Positions 34,015 through 46,058 of a stretch of 64,000 nucleotides of DNA are shown here, piece after piece. This DNA is from Polytrichum commune (lineage: Eukaryota > Streptophyta > Polytrichopsida > Polytrichales > Polytrichaceae). A program made the translations under genes and the position numbers. How positions within the stretch are numbered: position 1 is the first letter of the stretch; the number at the start of each line of letters is the position of its first letter. The notes under the pieces are model-generated. The model had not been told where the DNA came from. It searched no databases and saw only the letters and a list, made by a program, of their open reading frames with translations. The DNA lies in contig OX485806.1 in assembly GCA_950295325.1 (NCBI GenBank), forward strand, positions 17,918,001 to 17,982,000. The letters run 5' to 3'.

Positions 34015-34155
34015 CGTTTTAGTATGCAAAGGCAAGATATTTTGAGCGTACTAATGGCAAGTGTCATGTGTTTACATTCTAGTATGCAAAAGGAATATAT
34101 ATATTTATTTATTTGAGGATACTAATGGCAAGTGTCATTTGTGTACATTTTAGTC
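34015..34155. repeat. Tandem duplication of about 62 bp
   Basis: 'TAGTATGCAAAGGCA...GTACTAATGGCAAGTGTCAT' (34019 on) is repeated from about 34080 as 'TAGTATGCAAAAGGA...ATACTAATGGCAAGTGTCAT'. Confidence 0.7.
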
Positions 34156-34159
34156 AACT

Positions 34160-37100
34160 TGTCGACCATTGTGGAACATAGGCATGCACCTCATAACACT
34201 ATTTGGGACGTCCACGATGTGCTTGCCGTCAATCTACTAGACATCTCCTTTCTCGAGTTTGGGCCACTTGTGTTGGCATCTTCTTTTGCCTTTGAGGCAT
34301 GATGACAATGGTATGCTTGACGTCATTGAATTGTTCACTCATTGTTTGAGCGATTATCCAGTCTACATATGCATCCTCTTTGGCTCACACACAAGCCAAT
34401 GAGAATTCGGTAGAAGTTAAAGTAGTTGGTTATGAACAATATCCAACCCATGTGTACTTGATATAGTATTGTATTAGAGTATTCTATATTATAGGAGACT
34501 ACTTGTAAGTTTATCTGCATTGTGGATCCAATACAATTGGGCTGCTTAGGAATCCTATTGTATTTGGGTTCAGATGAACATCCATGTATAATAACCAATA
34601 AATACAATGTTTATTTATTTTTTGGGGACAAAATTCAAGTGTTGGTATGAATAGGCATTTATTACACTATGATTTTTGCAGGTTGAAGGATCAAGGTTTA
34701 TTATGTTTACTAAAAATAACATACAATCCATTGAATCAATTGATGAGGTAGGTTTCAAGCTTTAACCAATGTGCTTATATTGGCCAGCCATAAACTTTGG
34801 GATTAGACTAATAATATGTTTCTTGCAAATAGACCATAACCTATGTTTAGGGCGACTTCATGTTGTTATCATCCATGTATTAATTTGAGACAATGGTGCT
34901 TAGTGGCGGTGTGGCACATGACGAGTTGTCCCAAGTTCAACTAGATGATGACATGGGATATGATACTCCTTTGCATAAGCAACATCTTCTTGGTTTTCTT
35001 TTAGCTCGTCCTTGCACTTAGGATGAACTAGGTTGATGTTTCCCTTGTCATTCACCCTAAGTCCACAATTGTTTTAACTCACTCTAATTGTTTTATGGTA
35101 CTTTTTTTACCACGAATGGGAGATGCTCTAGTTGAGATTAGGGAGTATCATCTAGCATCATCTTTTTCAATAAAATTGCACACTATTGTGGTCTCAAAGG
35201 ATGTCGTGTCCCCCATCTAGCTATGATATTGGGGTCATTCGCATCCCTCCCTCTCGTCCCAATGAATTAGGTCATAGTTTATGATCTTTGGCAAAATATA
35301 CGTATTGTGTCAATGGTATAGCTCATCCTATTCTTGTCCACCCTTTCACTGGTTTGTCTGATGCGACAATTCAATAACTATCAACTGGTAATAGCTATGG
35401 TAATGATTGGATAGTGTAACCCATCGTTCTTGCTTCTCTTCTTGGTGTGAGTTGTGGTGCTCCACCACCTTCGCCAACATGTATCGAAGATGACCTCACC
35501 TCAATAACTTCCATTTTTTATATCTTCAAACACCTAGGCTCTACTTTATGTGCGTCTAGTTTGTTAAAGGATATAGATTTTCAAACCATACCAAGGCGAT
35601 ATGTCCAGTATCTTCCCCGTAAGTTCAATGGCAACATATTGTTTGAATTCCAACCAATTTCCACACCTCTATAGGGTCAACATCCTTGCTAACATGTATG
35701 GATTGTAAATACAAGTCATGTCTAGATGCTTACCAAGATAACGAACATAAGGAATATTGATCTCATAAAGTTTTGGTATGCACACTGTGTTGATCATTTT
35801 TGATGTGAAAACAAGTAATATCCTCATGTTCAAAACCATGATTGCTCAAATTAAACGAGTTGGGATGGTGTGTGCCAATCCATTGGCAATTGGTACTTTA
35901 GAGGAGTAGCAAACATCCATTGCTTACAAGCATTGCAAATTGAGACCAAAGTGTATCTAGACTTGCACTGCCAAAATGTTGTATGTAGTGCACAGTAGGT
36001 CCAATCTAACTAGAGCTCGTGTCCACGTTGGCTGCCATGTACACCTTGTAGTTTTGGGTGAATGTTAAGAGACAATCCATTCTATGAAGAAAATTATATG
36101 TGAAGAGGTTGCAAGAAGCCCAGGCACCCCTACTCTAGTATTGATCCTATTGTTAGCAATAATTGGTTGGCCATGGCAATGTTGGCGCTTGTTGGGGAGA
36201 TTGCAACACCATTTGACTTAACATTCATGAAGGACTTCATGGGTTAGATCAAGAACATATCAACTCCAAACATTTGTAACCAATTTTATTTGCACAAGAA
36301 AAGAAGTATTGACAAGATCTTGGAGCTAAAGGCTAGAAGCCACATCAACTTCATTCATGGAAATATCGGGGGGTTCACTCCCTCTTATATTTTGCATACA
36401 CATGTGCTCATGACTTATTTATCGGGGGGTTATTTACCTTGCAGAAAAGATTATAAGGTATGGTGTTTTTCAAAATAAAGGTAAATGTCTATATTTCAAT
36501 AAACCCTATCATTAATTAAAAAATTCTTGGGGGAATCATTTTTTAATACCCTATTTTGCTTATATTTCATTTTCTTTCCTTATACCCCAAGTAACTAATT
36601 TATTTAAAACTATTTCCCATTTTTTTTCTCAGAGCTCAACCGTTGTCCATTTTTTTCTTACACCGCATTTTGTTTCTTACACCCCATTTTTTTTGGTTCT
36701 GTAAGTGACATTTTTTTCATGAATGACATTTCTCTTCTTACAACCATGAATTTTGAAGTTTAAACACGATGCTAAACTCACATCAATTGCATCAAAACAT
36801 GAACTCACATTATCTCCGCATTGGATACGTCAATTCAGTAACATTCAAGCCAACGAGCATGCAAAGTCATCCATCCAAGCTTTTGCAATAAAAAATTACC
36901 TCTTTTCATCCACTAGCACAGACCCTACCCTAGACCCGCCACCCCTAGTAATTGTTTCCATGTTATTTTACATGTACTGACTAGATAAAAGAGGCCATTA
37001 TATGTGATGGTATTTTACATGTAAACATGTTTCATTATTTAAAAACCCCATATATTATATGTATATTTTTTGCAAAATTTATCTACAATGAATATATTAG

Positions 37101-37740
37101 ACCCCATTTTTTATCGCACGTTGTTTCTACGATTTTTGCCAGTGACCCCCTTGAGAAGATAACCAATTCCTAGGGCAAGGCTCCTCAAAGGTTTATTTAT
37201 TTAGGACGTCCAGTGGATCACCTAGGTTGGGGTGGATTTTATTAGGAGGATGTTACTTGGAGGTGATTTGCAGGATGTTTGACTATACATACAGAGTAAA
37301 AGGTTGGACTACAATGGCATGTCATGTTTATGACCTTGTATTTTGTCTTTTGGTATTTGTGACATGCAATCAAAGGATGCATATTCACAATCTTTGTTAG
37401 TATGATGAATTTGATGAAAACACATACAATGCAAAATATTAATTTCAGTGGTTTCATGGTGGATAGTGTATGCCAAGTTCATTGAGGTTTAAAGGATGTT
37501 TGGTTCTGGGAACCCAAAAGAACCCATACAAGGTGGGGAGCATGCATGTGGTTTCTACTAGGAGCTTTCTTTTAAAAAGCACAAGAAACACATCCAAAAG
37601 TCTGACATGAATTTTTTTGAACAATTGGTTAATAATTTCAAGGGTTCTAAATATGAGGAAGATGCTCACTTCAATGTCATCAGGTTGAAGCATAGGATAC
37701 AAATATCAAGATCATACGGCTCAGATAACCAAGATGCCCT
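34160..37740. other. No gene recognised
   Basis: Frames up to 75-90 codons on the plus strand (35447-35674, 36290-36478, 36753-36980) lie in AT-rich sequence with no motif I can name. Some may be relics of an old element. I found no LTRs, terminal repeats or splice structure. Confidence 0.4.
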
Positions 37741-37744
37741 CTAA

Positions 37745-38545
37745 CAACACCAGGCTTCAAGCCCCAATCTACAAAAACTTATACCAAGTGCAAACAAACT
37801 CTGATTTCAACTTTTTTTTAATATCAATTAAATTCCCTCCTCTACACTTATTTGAATTTTGAACCCCAACCTCGTATTGCACATTACCATACTTGGCTTG
37901 AAGCCCCAAAACCCAAAAAAATATACTAAGTGCAAACGACCTCCGATTTCAAATATGTATTTTATCAATATTCATGAAAGTCTCCCCTCTATAGTACTAT
38001 CTATTTTAAGCCCTAACATAGTACTATAGTACACCATGCTTGGCTTCAAGCCTCAATCTTCAAAAACTCATACCAAGTGCAAAGGAACTCCAATTTCAAA
38101 CTTTTTCTTCAATAATTTTGAAATTCTCTCATGTACACTTATATCCAATTCACACCCCAACATGGTACTGCACTCTACCATGGTTGACTTCAAGCCCTAG
38201 TCTCTAAAAACTCATTCCAAGTGCTAACGGACTTTGATTTTTTGATAATTTTTTTACGTTAAGAAAATTCTCTCCTCTACAAGTATGTGGATTTTGCAGC
38301 CCAACATGGTAATTCATTGTACCATACATGGCTTGAAGCCCTAGTCTCCAAACATTCATACCAAGTATAAACAAACTTTGATTTCAAGTTTTATGTTTTT
38401 GAATGGTCATGAATTTCCCTCCTCTAAACTTATGTTGATTTTGCATCCCAACATGAAATCATGTAGTTCTATACTTGGCTTCAAGCCCCAATCTCCAAAA
38501 ACTCATACCAAGTGCAAACAAAGTCAGTTGCAAGAAAGAAAAAAA
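37745..38545. repeat. Tandem array, six units of about 146 bp
   Basis: 'GGCTTCAAGCCCCAATCTCC' variants start near 37750, 37895, 38042, 38187, 38330 and 38476. Each is followed by 'AAAACTCATACCAAGTGCAA', 'CTCCTCTACACTTAT' and 'AACATGGTA'. The array stops where the inverted duplication begins (38546). Confidence 0.85.
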
Positions 38546-38767
38546 TCCCCGTTGTCCAATCATGATGAACATTGCTAAGAGTTGTTGGGATTTTGCAGTA
38601 AAAACCACGGGAGTAAAATTCCTTGCCCAAAGACAAAACCTCCAATAAAAAAGCACGAGCCCAAATAAAAGTCACTAACTTGCCTCACGACAAACTTCTT
38701 CTCACTATAAACACTGGAGGTTTTCAGGGCCAAAAGAATAAAAATAGAACTTGCTACCATGCAAAGC

Positions 38768-39150
38768 TACACTGAATATGATATTTAGTGTCACCAATTC
38801 CAATTGTCTTGCTCAATACTAATAATTGTAAACCGCAATGTACTGTCACCAACAACTAAATGCTAACCCAACTTCATTTGTCCTTCCTTGTCAAGTTCTT
38901 TGGGGGTTGTAGATTGAAAGCGTTGCAATTACTGTCACTCACCAAGTGATTTTTCATCCCAGTTCTAATCATCCGTGACAATATATCATCACAAGTTCCT
39001 GACACGAGAACTTGGTAGGGTTTTGCTCAATGCATGAACTCATCCATCATCCATGACAATATTTGTTCACTTACTCACAAGAAGTGTCATCCGAGAAGTT
39101 ACCATAGTGACATAAAATACCATATGACACTAAACATCATATTTAGTGTA
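38768..39150. mobile_element. TA-duplicating MITE copy in the left arm (379 bp)
   Basis: 38770-39148 begins CACTGAATATGATATTTAGTG and ends CACTAAACATCATATTTAGTG, flanked by TA. Its mirror copy at 50891-51266 in the right arm shows it was already present when the region duplicated. Confidence 0.82.
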
Positions 39151-39398
39151 GTATGCTCACCGTAAATAAGGTAGCCACTTCATTAGGTATTATAGTCCAT
39201 GTTGAATGCATTCACGCTTTCCTATACAATAGTACACATACTTCACCACTTTCCCTTGGAACCATTAAACCCTATCTCATATGCGCATTATCATAATCTG
39301 TGCATTTCCACTATCACAGTTGTAAAACGTGGACACTTTTTCTGGTTGTCAAGCCTGAATTATCCCCTCTAGAAAGAACAAGGAAAAAAACGAAAAGA

Positions 39399-39413
39399 AG
39401 AAGAAGAAGAAGA
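39399..39413. repeat. (GAA)n microsatellite
   Basis: Five GAA/AAG triplets inside the left-only segment 39375-39894, which holds no recognised gene. Confidence 0.8.
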
Positions 39414-40080
39414 CATTTATTTCCTCACCCAGGGCTCAAAATGCATGTTTGAAAGACCGACCTTATGCTCGGCTCTGCTCAGAAACGGATCTTGTGAAGG
39501 CTACTTATTGTATGGACATTGATGATCCACACTGCTGGCGGTCGAGAGCAATTTCTAGCTTTCCTTGTGAAGACCTCCAAAGCTCCTTTTGCACACAAAG
39601 ACTGAGGCCAAAGTCGAGAAAGCAGAAAGAATCTGTGGGCACAATTTTTAAGCTCATCAGGAGGAGGCTCGGCCAGGCTGTGTGAGTTGAGGCCGGGATT
39701 GTAAAACCGGAATCGTGACAAGACAAGGCCCTTGCTGATCCTGGAGATGCGTTCAACGATGAGAAGAATGAAGGAACCGAGATTTGGAGACCCTTTCATG
39801 ATCGAGTGTCTAAGGGCTTCGTGAGCTCTGATAAGTAAGAGAGTGGAGCGAGGGCCCTATTTAGGCAGGCTAAGCGGCTTCCTTGTATGCACGTAGATTC
39901 ATAATTTAGTGAAGAAGTAGGTAACAGACCAAGTGGTTCTGTACAAAAGAGAGGGGTCGTTTGAGGTATGACAGATTCTGCTATTTGCGATGAATCAAGC
40001 TTTTCATATCCAGGGTTCATCACTTTAGCATCCTCAAGAAATGTTACATTAATGATCCATGATTCATGCTGGGGATGACT

Positions 40081-42801
40081 TTACGTGGCCCCTCCGCCCA
40101 ATTCAGACGACAGAATCCACAAGATGGTTAGCAACTCGCCGCCTTGGGTGAGCTTCGCACAATGCTCCACAGTCTTGCCAACGTTTGCCAAGCAAGCAAT
40201 GAAGTGAGCGGCCGAGTCTCTGATGAGGGTCCAACGGTCTTTCATGGACATACAATCCACCAACAGAACGGCCAACTCGCTACTGTACGTTGCAACGTCA
40301 ATTGCATGATCCAAATGGGCGAATCCTTTCTCCGTCATGTTGGCAATGCATTGTTTAATGATATCCTCGGATCTATGTTCCCCTGGTTTTAGAGCGGGGA
40401 TCTGTAGGCTTTCAACTCTACACCTCGTCACCTCCACCCACTTTGTATCCTTGGTGATTTGTGTGTGGGCAAGTCGCAATTCAGCAGCAACCCTCATCTT
40501 GGTGAGTTCCAAGTGCGTGGGAAGGAGGTCCGGGCAAATGGTCAACAAACGACATATATAAGCCATCAACCACAAAGCTTGGTTACGTAATTCATCACAA
40601 CCTGCACTTGGATGCACACATTCTTTCTCATTGAAGGTGGATTTCTCTTCGGAAATATTGCCATTGGAGATGATTTGGATTCCTCCCATTACTTTCTCAT
40701 TGAAGGTGGATTTCTCTTCGAGAATATTGCCATTGGAGATGATTTGGATTTCTCCCATTTCTTTCGCATCGAAGGTGGATTTCTCTTCGGAAATATTGTC
40801 ATTGGAGATAATTTGGATTTCTCCCATTTCTTTCGCATCGAAGGTGGATTTCTCTTCGGAAATATTGCCATTGGAGATGATTTGGAGTTCTCCCGTTTCA
40901 TCCTCCCCAAGTCCATTGGCAACCTGAACGTAGTTGTGTGACATTTCTAAGATCAACACCTTCAGTGTCCCTATCCACCATCTAAGGAGGACAGTCTCCC
41001 AATCGCCTTTGTAATATGCAACGAAGATGTCCAAATTATCCCGTATATGTAATGGGGTTTTGATCCCGATTTTTTTGTGCGAGAAATGTTCACTCCACAC
41101 ATCATAATTGGCATAACTTTCTACCAATTGTAGCACAATATCAAGGGCCGGGGTCTCTTGAGCTTGAATACCTTCCAATCGAGTTTTGAATACGCTTTCA
41201 TTCAATGATACTGTACAAATCATCTGATCCCAACCAATTTGGAGAATGTACAGTTTGTTTTTCAACCAATCGGATTTTGAGCAAAGACGGCATAAGAAAT
41301 TAGAGCGTGGAAGATAGGTTCCTTTACTTGTGGAGAATTTCTTTTGGAAGAAAGTGTTTGACCAGAGCGATAACTTGCACATGCAGAGGACAAAAGAAGC
41401 TTGTAGGTCTCTTAATGATCCCTGGGACCTCCGCCGCTCGGTTCTCACAACAGCCGCCAACATTGCTACGACTGCCCGTTTGCTAGCGAGAAGTCTCAAT
41501 AGGTATGCGATTTCAACCACAAATCCCATTGCTAGAACAATACATGTAGCATCCTTGTTAAGGCTAGTGTTGTATGCACGTGCGCCCCATATAATTTCAT
41601 CGGCGTTTCTGACATACAAGGGGCTGGCAATGATCAAAACCAATGCCCCAAACAAGGCCATGCTGCACAATACACGAAGCATCAGTTGTGACAGGTACGT
41701 ACTTGGATTCGTGTACTTCGCATATAGCCAATTGTACAAAAAGTCTCCCTCGATGCGAATGTAGTCCACCCACTCCTGTTTTTTGATGAAGTCTTCGTTC
41801 AAGAACCACAACTTCCGCATCTTGGATTGGCTACTCTCGTGCACTTGTTCCAATCTGCTGAGAGTAATTACGCGCCGCAAATATGCGAAGGATGATGCAA
41901 ATGCAACAGACAATTGACAGGCGCGCACATATTCAGAACGGGAAAACTTTGCACGAACCACTTTGAAAATATCTGCTGTAGTGACTAGATTCCTCAATGC
42001 AGCCAACTCGTTTCTAGCTCTTCTGTCCGCCGACCATGATGGTGATTCTTTTTGACCAATTATGGTTTCGTACCATGAAGGCAATTCTTTTCCAACTCTT
42101 GTGGCCTCATACCATTCCTTCCCCCCTGCCACAATGTATTGCAAGTATTCATCATGATCTGAGCTTCCATTGTGGGGCGGGGACCCGTCATGGTGGATCA
42201 TTGGACGTTGTTGGAACATCATGTATTCGTAGATCGATGACACCTCTTGAGCTATTCCTTTGCGGCTACTTTTCTTGAGTGCGTGATTGCGTTCCCAATC
42301 TCGAAGCACACCTACCACAAACACAAGGAGTGTGGGAATGAGGAAGAAACCTCTTGTGTTGATGGCGATCACATAACCGGCCGTCACAACTTGGAGCGCT
42401 AAGTAGAACAAGTGACGTAACCAGAGCTCGCTATCAGCTCGCTCATAAGCTGTAAAATTGTCTGGGCCGCCTAGATGGTAGATGAGAAGAGCACTCCAAA
42501 GGCCGAAGATTCCACAATGCAGCGTCTTTCTAGAAAGTAGTCCCAACAGAAAGGTCGCCAATATATCAGCCCCGACATATGCCAACCAAGCATACAACCT
42601 CACTTTCGATGTGTGTTTTCGTAGCTCACCCGTGATGAGGAGCACAAGCTGCAGCACGAGACTGGCAACAAGAAATATAGCCGGGTAAGTGTCTTCCCAG
42701 GCGCCCACCACTATTGCTACATCTTGCTGCACCATAGATGCTTTAACTTGTGTTGCAAATGTCACAGACACTGGATTTGCGTGTGAAATGTTACGTCCCA
42801 T
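40081..42801 (-). CDS. DUF4220/DUF594 integral membrane protein, intronless
   Basis: 906 residues from ATG 42801; the frame extends 32 codons further up only to a TTG, through repeat-derived sequence. The DUF4220 part has five predicted membrane segments (about 41-58, 71-89, 96-110, 129-146, 152-165). It contains the family hallmark HLGGPDNFTAY (109-119) followed by E-LWLRHL. Two more membrane segments (about 372-394 and 419-438) follow FLYNWLYAKY. The C-terminal about 75 residues match DUF594 (AAHFIACLANVGKTVEHCAK, GGELLTILWILSSELG). The family is expanded in plants and its function is unknown. A 23-residue unit is repeated four times (about residues 635-730). The last 138 codons are duplicated head-to-head at 49319-49735. 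The frame is fully open, so the gene is probably functional. Confidence 0.9.
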   Translation of the reverse strand: MGRNISHANPVSVTFATQVKASMVQQDVAIVVGAWEDTYPAIFLVASLVLQLVLLITGELRKHTSKVRLYAWLAYVGADILATFLLGLLSRKTLHCGIFGLWSALLIYHLGGPDNFTAYERADSELWLRHLFYLALQVVTAGYVIAINTRGFFLIPTLLVFVVGVLRDWERNHALKKSSRKGIAQEVSSIYEYMMFQQRPMIHHDGSPPHNGSSDHDEYLQYIVAGGKEWYEATRVGKELPSWYETIIGQKESPSWSADRRARNELAALRNLVTTADIFKVVRAKFSRSEYVRACQLSVAFASSFAYLRRVITLSRLEQVHESSQSKMRKLWFLNEDFIKKQEWVDYIRIEGDFLYNWLYAKYTNPSTYLSQLMLRVLCSMALFGALVLIIASPLYVRNADEIIWGARAYNTSLNKDATCIVLAMGFVVEIAYLLRLLASKRAVVAMLAAVVRTERRRSQGSLRDLQASFVLCMCKLSLWSNTFFQKKFSTSKGTYLPRSNFLCRLCSKSDWLKNKLYILQIGWDQMICTVSLNESVFKTRLEGIQAQETPALDIVLQLVESYANYDVWSEHFSHKKIGIKTPLHIRDNLDIFVAYYKGDWETVLLRWWIGTLKVLILEMSHNYVQVANGLGEDETGELQIISNGNISEEKSTFDAKEMGEIQIISNDNISEEKSTFDAKEMGEIQIISNGNILEEKSTFNEKVMGGIQIISNGNISEEKSTFNEKECVHPSAGCDELRNQALWLMAYICRLLTICPDLLPTHLELTKMRVAAELRLAHTQITKDTKWVEVTRCRVESLQIPALKPGEHRSEDIIKQCIANMTEKGFAHLDHAIDVATYSSELAVLLVDCMSMKDRWTLIRDSAAHFIACLANVGKTVEHCAKLTQGGELLTILWILSSELGGGAT
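40612..40905 (-). repeat. In-frame 69-bp tandem repeat (23 residues, four copies)
   Basis: GAAGGTGGATTTCTCTTCGG starts at 40633, 40702, 40771 and 40840, exactly 69 bp apart. The protein unit reads approximately EIQIISNGNISEEKSTFDAK. Copies are nearly identical, so the expansion is recent. The unit is acidic and Ser/Asn-rich and lies in the cytosolic or loop region between the membrane part and DUF594. Confidence 0.93.
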
Positions 42802-42802
42802 G

Positions 42803-42872
42803 GTGCACTTGGAAACACTAGGATCTCGACCGATTATGCCCGAAAATCTCCCCGGACACTGTTCTGGCCAGA
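42803..42872 (-). promoter_or_regulatory. Repeat-derived leader of the DUF594 gene
   Basis: On the minus strand GTGTCCGGGGAGATTTTCGG, GCATAATCGG and GAGATCCTAGTGTTTCCAAG run up to the ATG. They match base for base, with few changes, the left end of the repeat copy at 3634-3695. The terminal sequence of a 'TGTCCGGGGAGA' element has therefore become the 5' leader or promoter-proximal sequence. Confidence 0.7.
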
Positions 42873-42879
42873 ATTTTGT

Positions 42880-45743
42880 CGTTAGTGCTCTCCACAACAG
42901 TATGATAACCCCGTAATAGCATTTCCGACCTCAAACTATTGAAAAGATTGAAAAAATACACCAGCCATGCTTACATACCTCGCCCAATCACGCGCACAAT
43001 TGACTCCCACTTCGCAAGCCCAGGGCCTAGTAAGCTGAAGGAACTGCGAAATATTCAAGCCCCACGAACCTCTCTATTGCACAAGTCGAATGCCGGGGAG
43101 TCAATTTAACAGTTGATGGGACTCCTCATGACTTCCTGTTCAAGGCTCCAGGGCACACCCAGTAGCCTTAAGATTCGTAAATCTGAAAGCCCCATAGAGA
43201 ACCAAGTAAACAACCGAGTGGAATGAAATGGTTTACGCAAGGACAACTAATCCACCAAAACAAAATTCAATGAACACAACAGAACAAAAACCACGGTGAC
43301 ACAAGACTCGGTGAAGAAGGACAAGAACTCAAAGAAACTCCTCATCCTTCTAGGAGAGCACTTGGCTTGCAATCACGGAATCATCGCCACCTAAACCAAA
43401 CTTCTCTTAGAATTGCAAACAACATCTTGCACTACATTGCATCGTAAATTTGAGAAGAAACATGACACGTCAAGCTGTAAGAGTTTGACAAGATCGAAAT
43501 GTTTACATATAGTGGAGCTGTGTGAGAGAGCTTCGTAGAGAATTTAGGAATGAAAGCTAGACACAGCACAACCGTGGGAGGCGGAAGGAGGCATGTACAT
43601 AACATGGTGCAAATGATCGGTGAGAACCGGCTGTAGACCAAATCAGTTTGTTTTCCCAAATTACCGACTCTAAATTAAAACTCTAAGAAATAAACCAAAC
43701 CATACTTTGGAGAAATTATTATTTTAAGTCAAACTACAAGGAATTAATAAAGTATTTCAATGAATGACCGGTTGATGATAAAGAAATAAGGGTGGGTTTT
43801 CATGTACACCACTCGTTCATTAGATTCTAGATAGCAGTGGGTTGAAGGTGTTCTCATGCAGATAAATAAAAGCAAGCAACCGACCAACCACATTCTAGCT
43901 GCCTACTAGAATATGAAGGGCCGTGGCCATGAGCCGTCAGTAATACTACGGTTGTGACGATCTCCCCACGGCTTGAACCAAACTTGGGAGGCAGAACCCG
44001 AATGAAGCAAAAGCGCAAGGAGTGAGAGAAAACAAGCAAAGAAGCGGCAGAGGGGTGCTAGAGGTTGCCACCAACATTGCTAAGGAGCTGTCCACCACCA
44101 CCGAAGACTTGCCTACCTTAACCAACGTGTGAGTGCAAGATTGCAAGTGTCGAAAATAACTTAGCTAGCAAACTCATAACAAGGTGACTTGCAAAAGTGG
44201 TACTGACACATACTAGCAACGAGACATCTACAACACACCCTTTAAGGCCAGGTAAGGAGATGCCCACCTGCACTATTTACCAATAATCAATTTAGTGGCG
44301 TAGACTGTTCTTCTATGAATAAATCATTTAATTAACCATATTCAGTGTAGTGGGCTGAGGAGGACTGTCGTCCACAGAAAGAAAAAGACAACATTCACAT
44401 GTCGGTAGAATGCACATCTCCTGCGATAATCATGGCTTGGAAGTGTTGTCTGTACAGATACATTGGTCAAGAGGACAGACTGACCTGCAAAATGCTCCCA
44501 TGCCCCAGGAATCAGCGGGGGATATGCCAGGGTTCGGGAGATTTTTGAGCTCAACTAGCTAAAATCCGCCCCTTCACAACTTCTACCGGTTCTCTCATGA
44601 TTTGACCAATTGCAAACTTGTTGCCATTAATTTGGACCAGCCAATATCTTATATTTTTTCAAGTGTCGGTTAATTTCCTCTTCATTGTAATGACAACTGG
44701 CCAAAAACTTGGGCATTGATAAATAAGCTGGTTTTCCAATGTAGCAAAATTATATCCACAAACAACACACATCATTCAACAACAACGTCCAAAGAATATG
44801 TTAACATACAACAATAATATGTTATGATATTAACATCCAACAACAATGATCAACAATTTATCCATTTTTGAACCTGAAATAACCCATCAACTAGTTGATG
44901 GCCATGGATTTACTCTTCTATCATACCTAGATCTTAAAACCTCATATTAGATTTGAGGCCATAGCATGATAAACGAGTAACCTAACATACCATATTATAT
45001 ACAAAAATGAAATTCATCAACTTTTAGAGTCAAAATCAACAGAATCATCTTTCACCTTCAAGAGTAAAACGCCCTAAAAGGTATCTCTGTGGATGTGAAA
45101 ACAACCATCTAAACTTTGTAGAGTTCCTCCATAAAGCTATGGCTTTCATTAGTACGTTATCAAGATCACCATGAAGATCTTCCATAGACACACGCATAAT
45201 ACATTCTGAACGCTAGCCGTCAACAATGGAATGCAATAATGAAACAAAAGCTTTGCGTGTCCCCCATTCACCAAATCGCTACAAGCCTACAACGAACACG
45301 TAACCTAAACCCCAGAATTAGATGATATCCGGCCCTAGATGAATTAAAACGGATGAAATCTACCTATTTCACAATTCATCCGGGTAAAAAATCCTCCTCC
45401 TCAAAATGGTAGCTGGTTGAAATCCGTTTTAATTTTATTTTTTGAAAGCACCGGTTTCACATCCTCCACTTTCCCAATTCAACCGGACTCTTCACAAAAC
45501 CAACCGGCCGCCATTACACTAAATACCGGTTCTCCCCGGACATTGGCCCAAGGATATGCACACGGAGAACCATAATCATCCATTCATCATACATCTTTGT
45601 AGTCAGAACCTGAGATGGGACTCTATCATGGGAGGCTTCAGTTTTGAGTTTTTAATTGTGGCTGATGCCATGGGGCCCAATTAATGCGAGAAACGGGGAG
45701 ACAAAATCAGAAGAAAAAGAAAATCCACACTTGAAATGTAAAT
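42880..45743. other. Intergenic left-arm sequence; no gene recognised
   Basis: Apart from its pairing with the right arm, no open frame here resembles a known protein. It includes the uninterrupted site TAACTTAGCTAGCAAACTC (about 44157-44175), which corresponds to the MITE insertion site in the right arm. Confidence 0.5.
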
Positions 45744-46058
45744 GGAGACTACAAAGGCGTTAAGTGGTAAGTGTTACTTGAATGTCTACTACCTTCTTTG
45801 TATATTATGCCCTATTGTATCTCTTAACTAACTAATATATTACATAAAATCATATATTATAACATATCATATAAAACATCAAATAAACCCGCAATTAGAA
45901 ATGATGAAGTCTGGGATATTGATTGCAAGTCCCTCTCAAGTCTCATCAACTCAGTTTGCCCCAGTTGCTTGAACCATAGTGTGTCCAACATCTAATGAGA
46001 TAGTTATGCTTGTTAGACATTCAAGTAACACTTAACACTTAACGTCCTTGTAGTCTCC
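45744..46058. mobile_element. MITE-like element with about 45-bp terminal inverted repeats
   Basis: The left end GGAGACTACAAAGGCGTTAA, then GTGTTACTTGAATGTCTA, is mirrored at the right end (TAGACATTCAAGTAACAC, then CTTGTAGTCTCC). It is 315 bp and sits next to the inner edge of the left arm. No clear target duplication was found, so the superfamily is open. Confidence 0.7.

Larger units (their letters stand above)
38546..45743. repeat. Left arm of a large imperfect inverted duplication
   Basis: Reverse-complement matches to the right arm run in order: 38546-39374 with 50666-51499; 39895-40515 with 49310-49921; 43235-44340 with about 47770-49310; 44385-44530 with 47415-47535; 45540-45743 with 47215-47420. 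Left-only segments are 39375-39894, about 40515-43235 (most of the DUF594 gene) and about 44560-45540 (part of which, 44800-45260, appears inverted at 50215-50660). The centre is near 46.5 kb with a spacer of about 1.5 kb. Confidence 0.88.

Noticed and set aside
37745-38545. Evenly spaced repeats as a CRISPR array
   Set aside because: Units are 146 bp, degenerate throughout and without unique spacers; the context is a plant nuclear genome.
40612-40941. Plus-strand repetitive frames of about 100 codons
   Set aside because: Shadows of the 69-bp in-frame repeat of the DUF594 gene; a repeat length divisible by three keeps every frame open.
42801-42897. Extra 32 N-terminal codons of the DUF594 protein
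   Set aside because: They begin at TTG and are encoded by repeat-derived sequence; the first ATG is at 42801.
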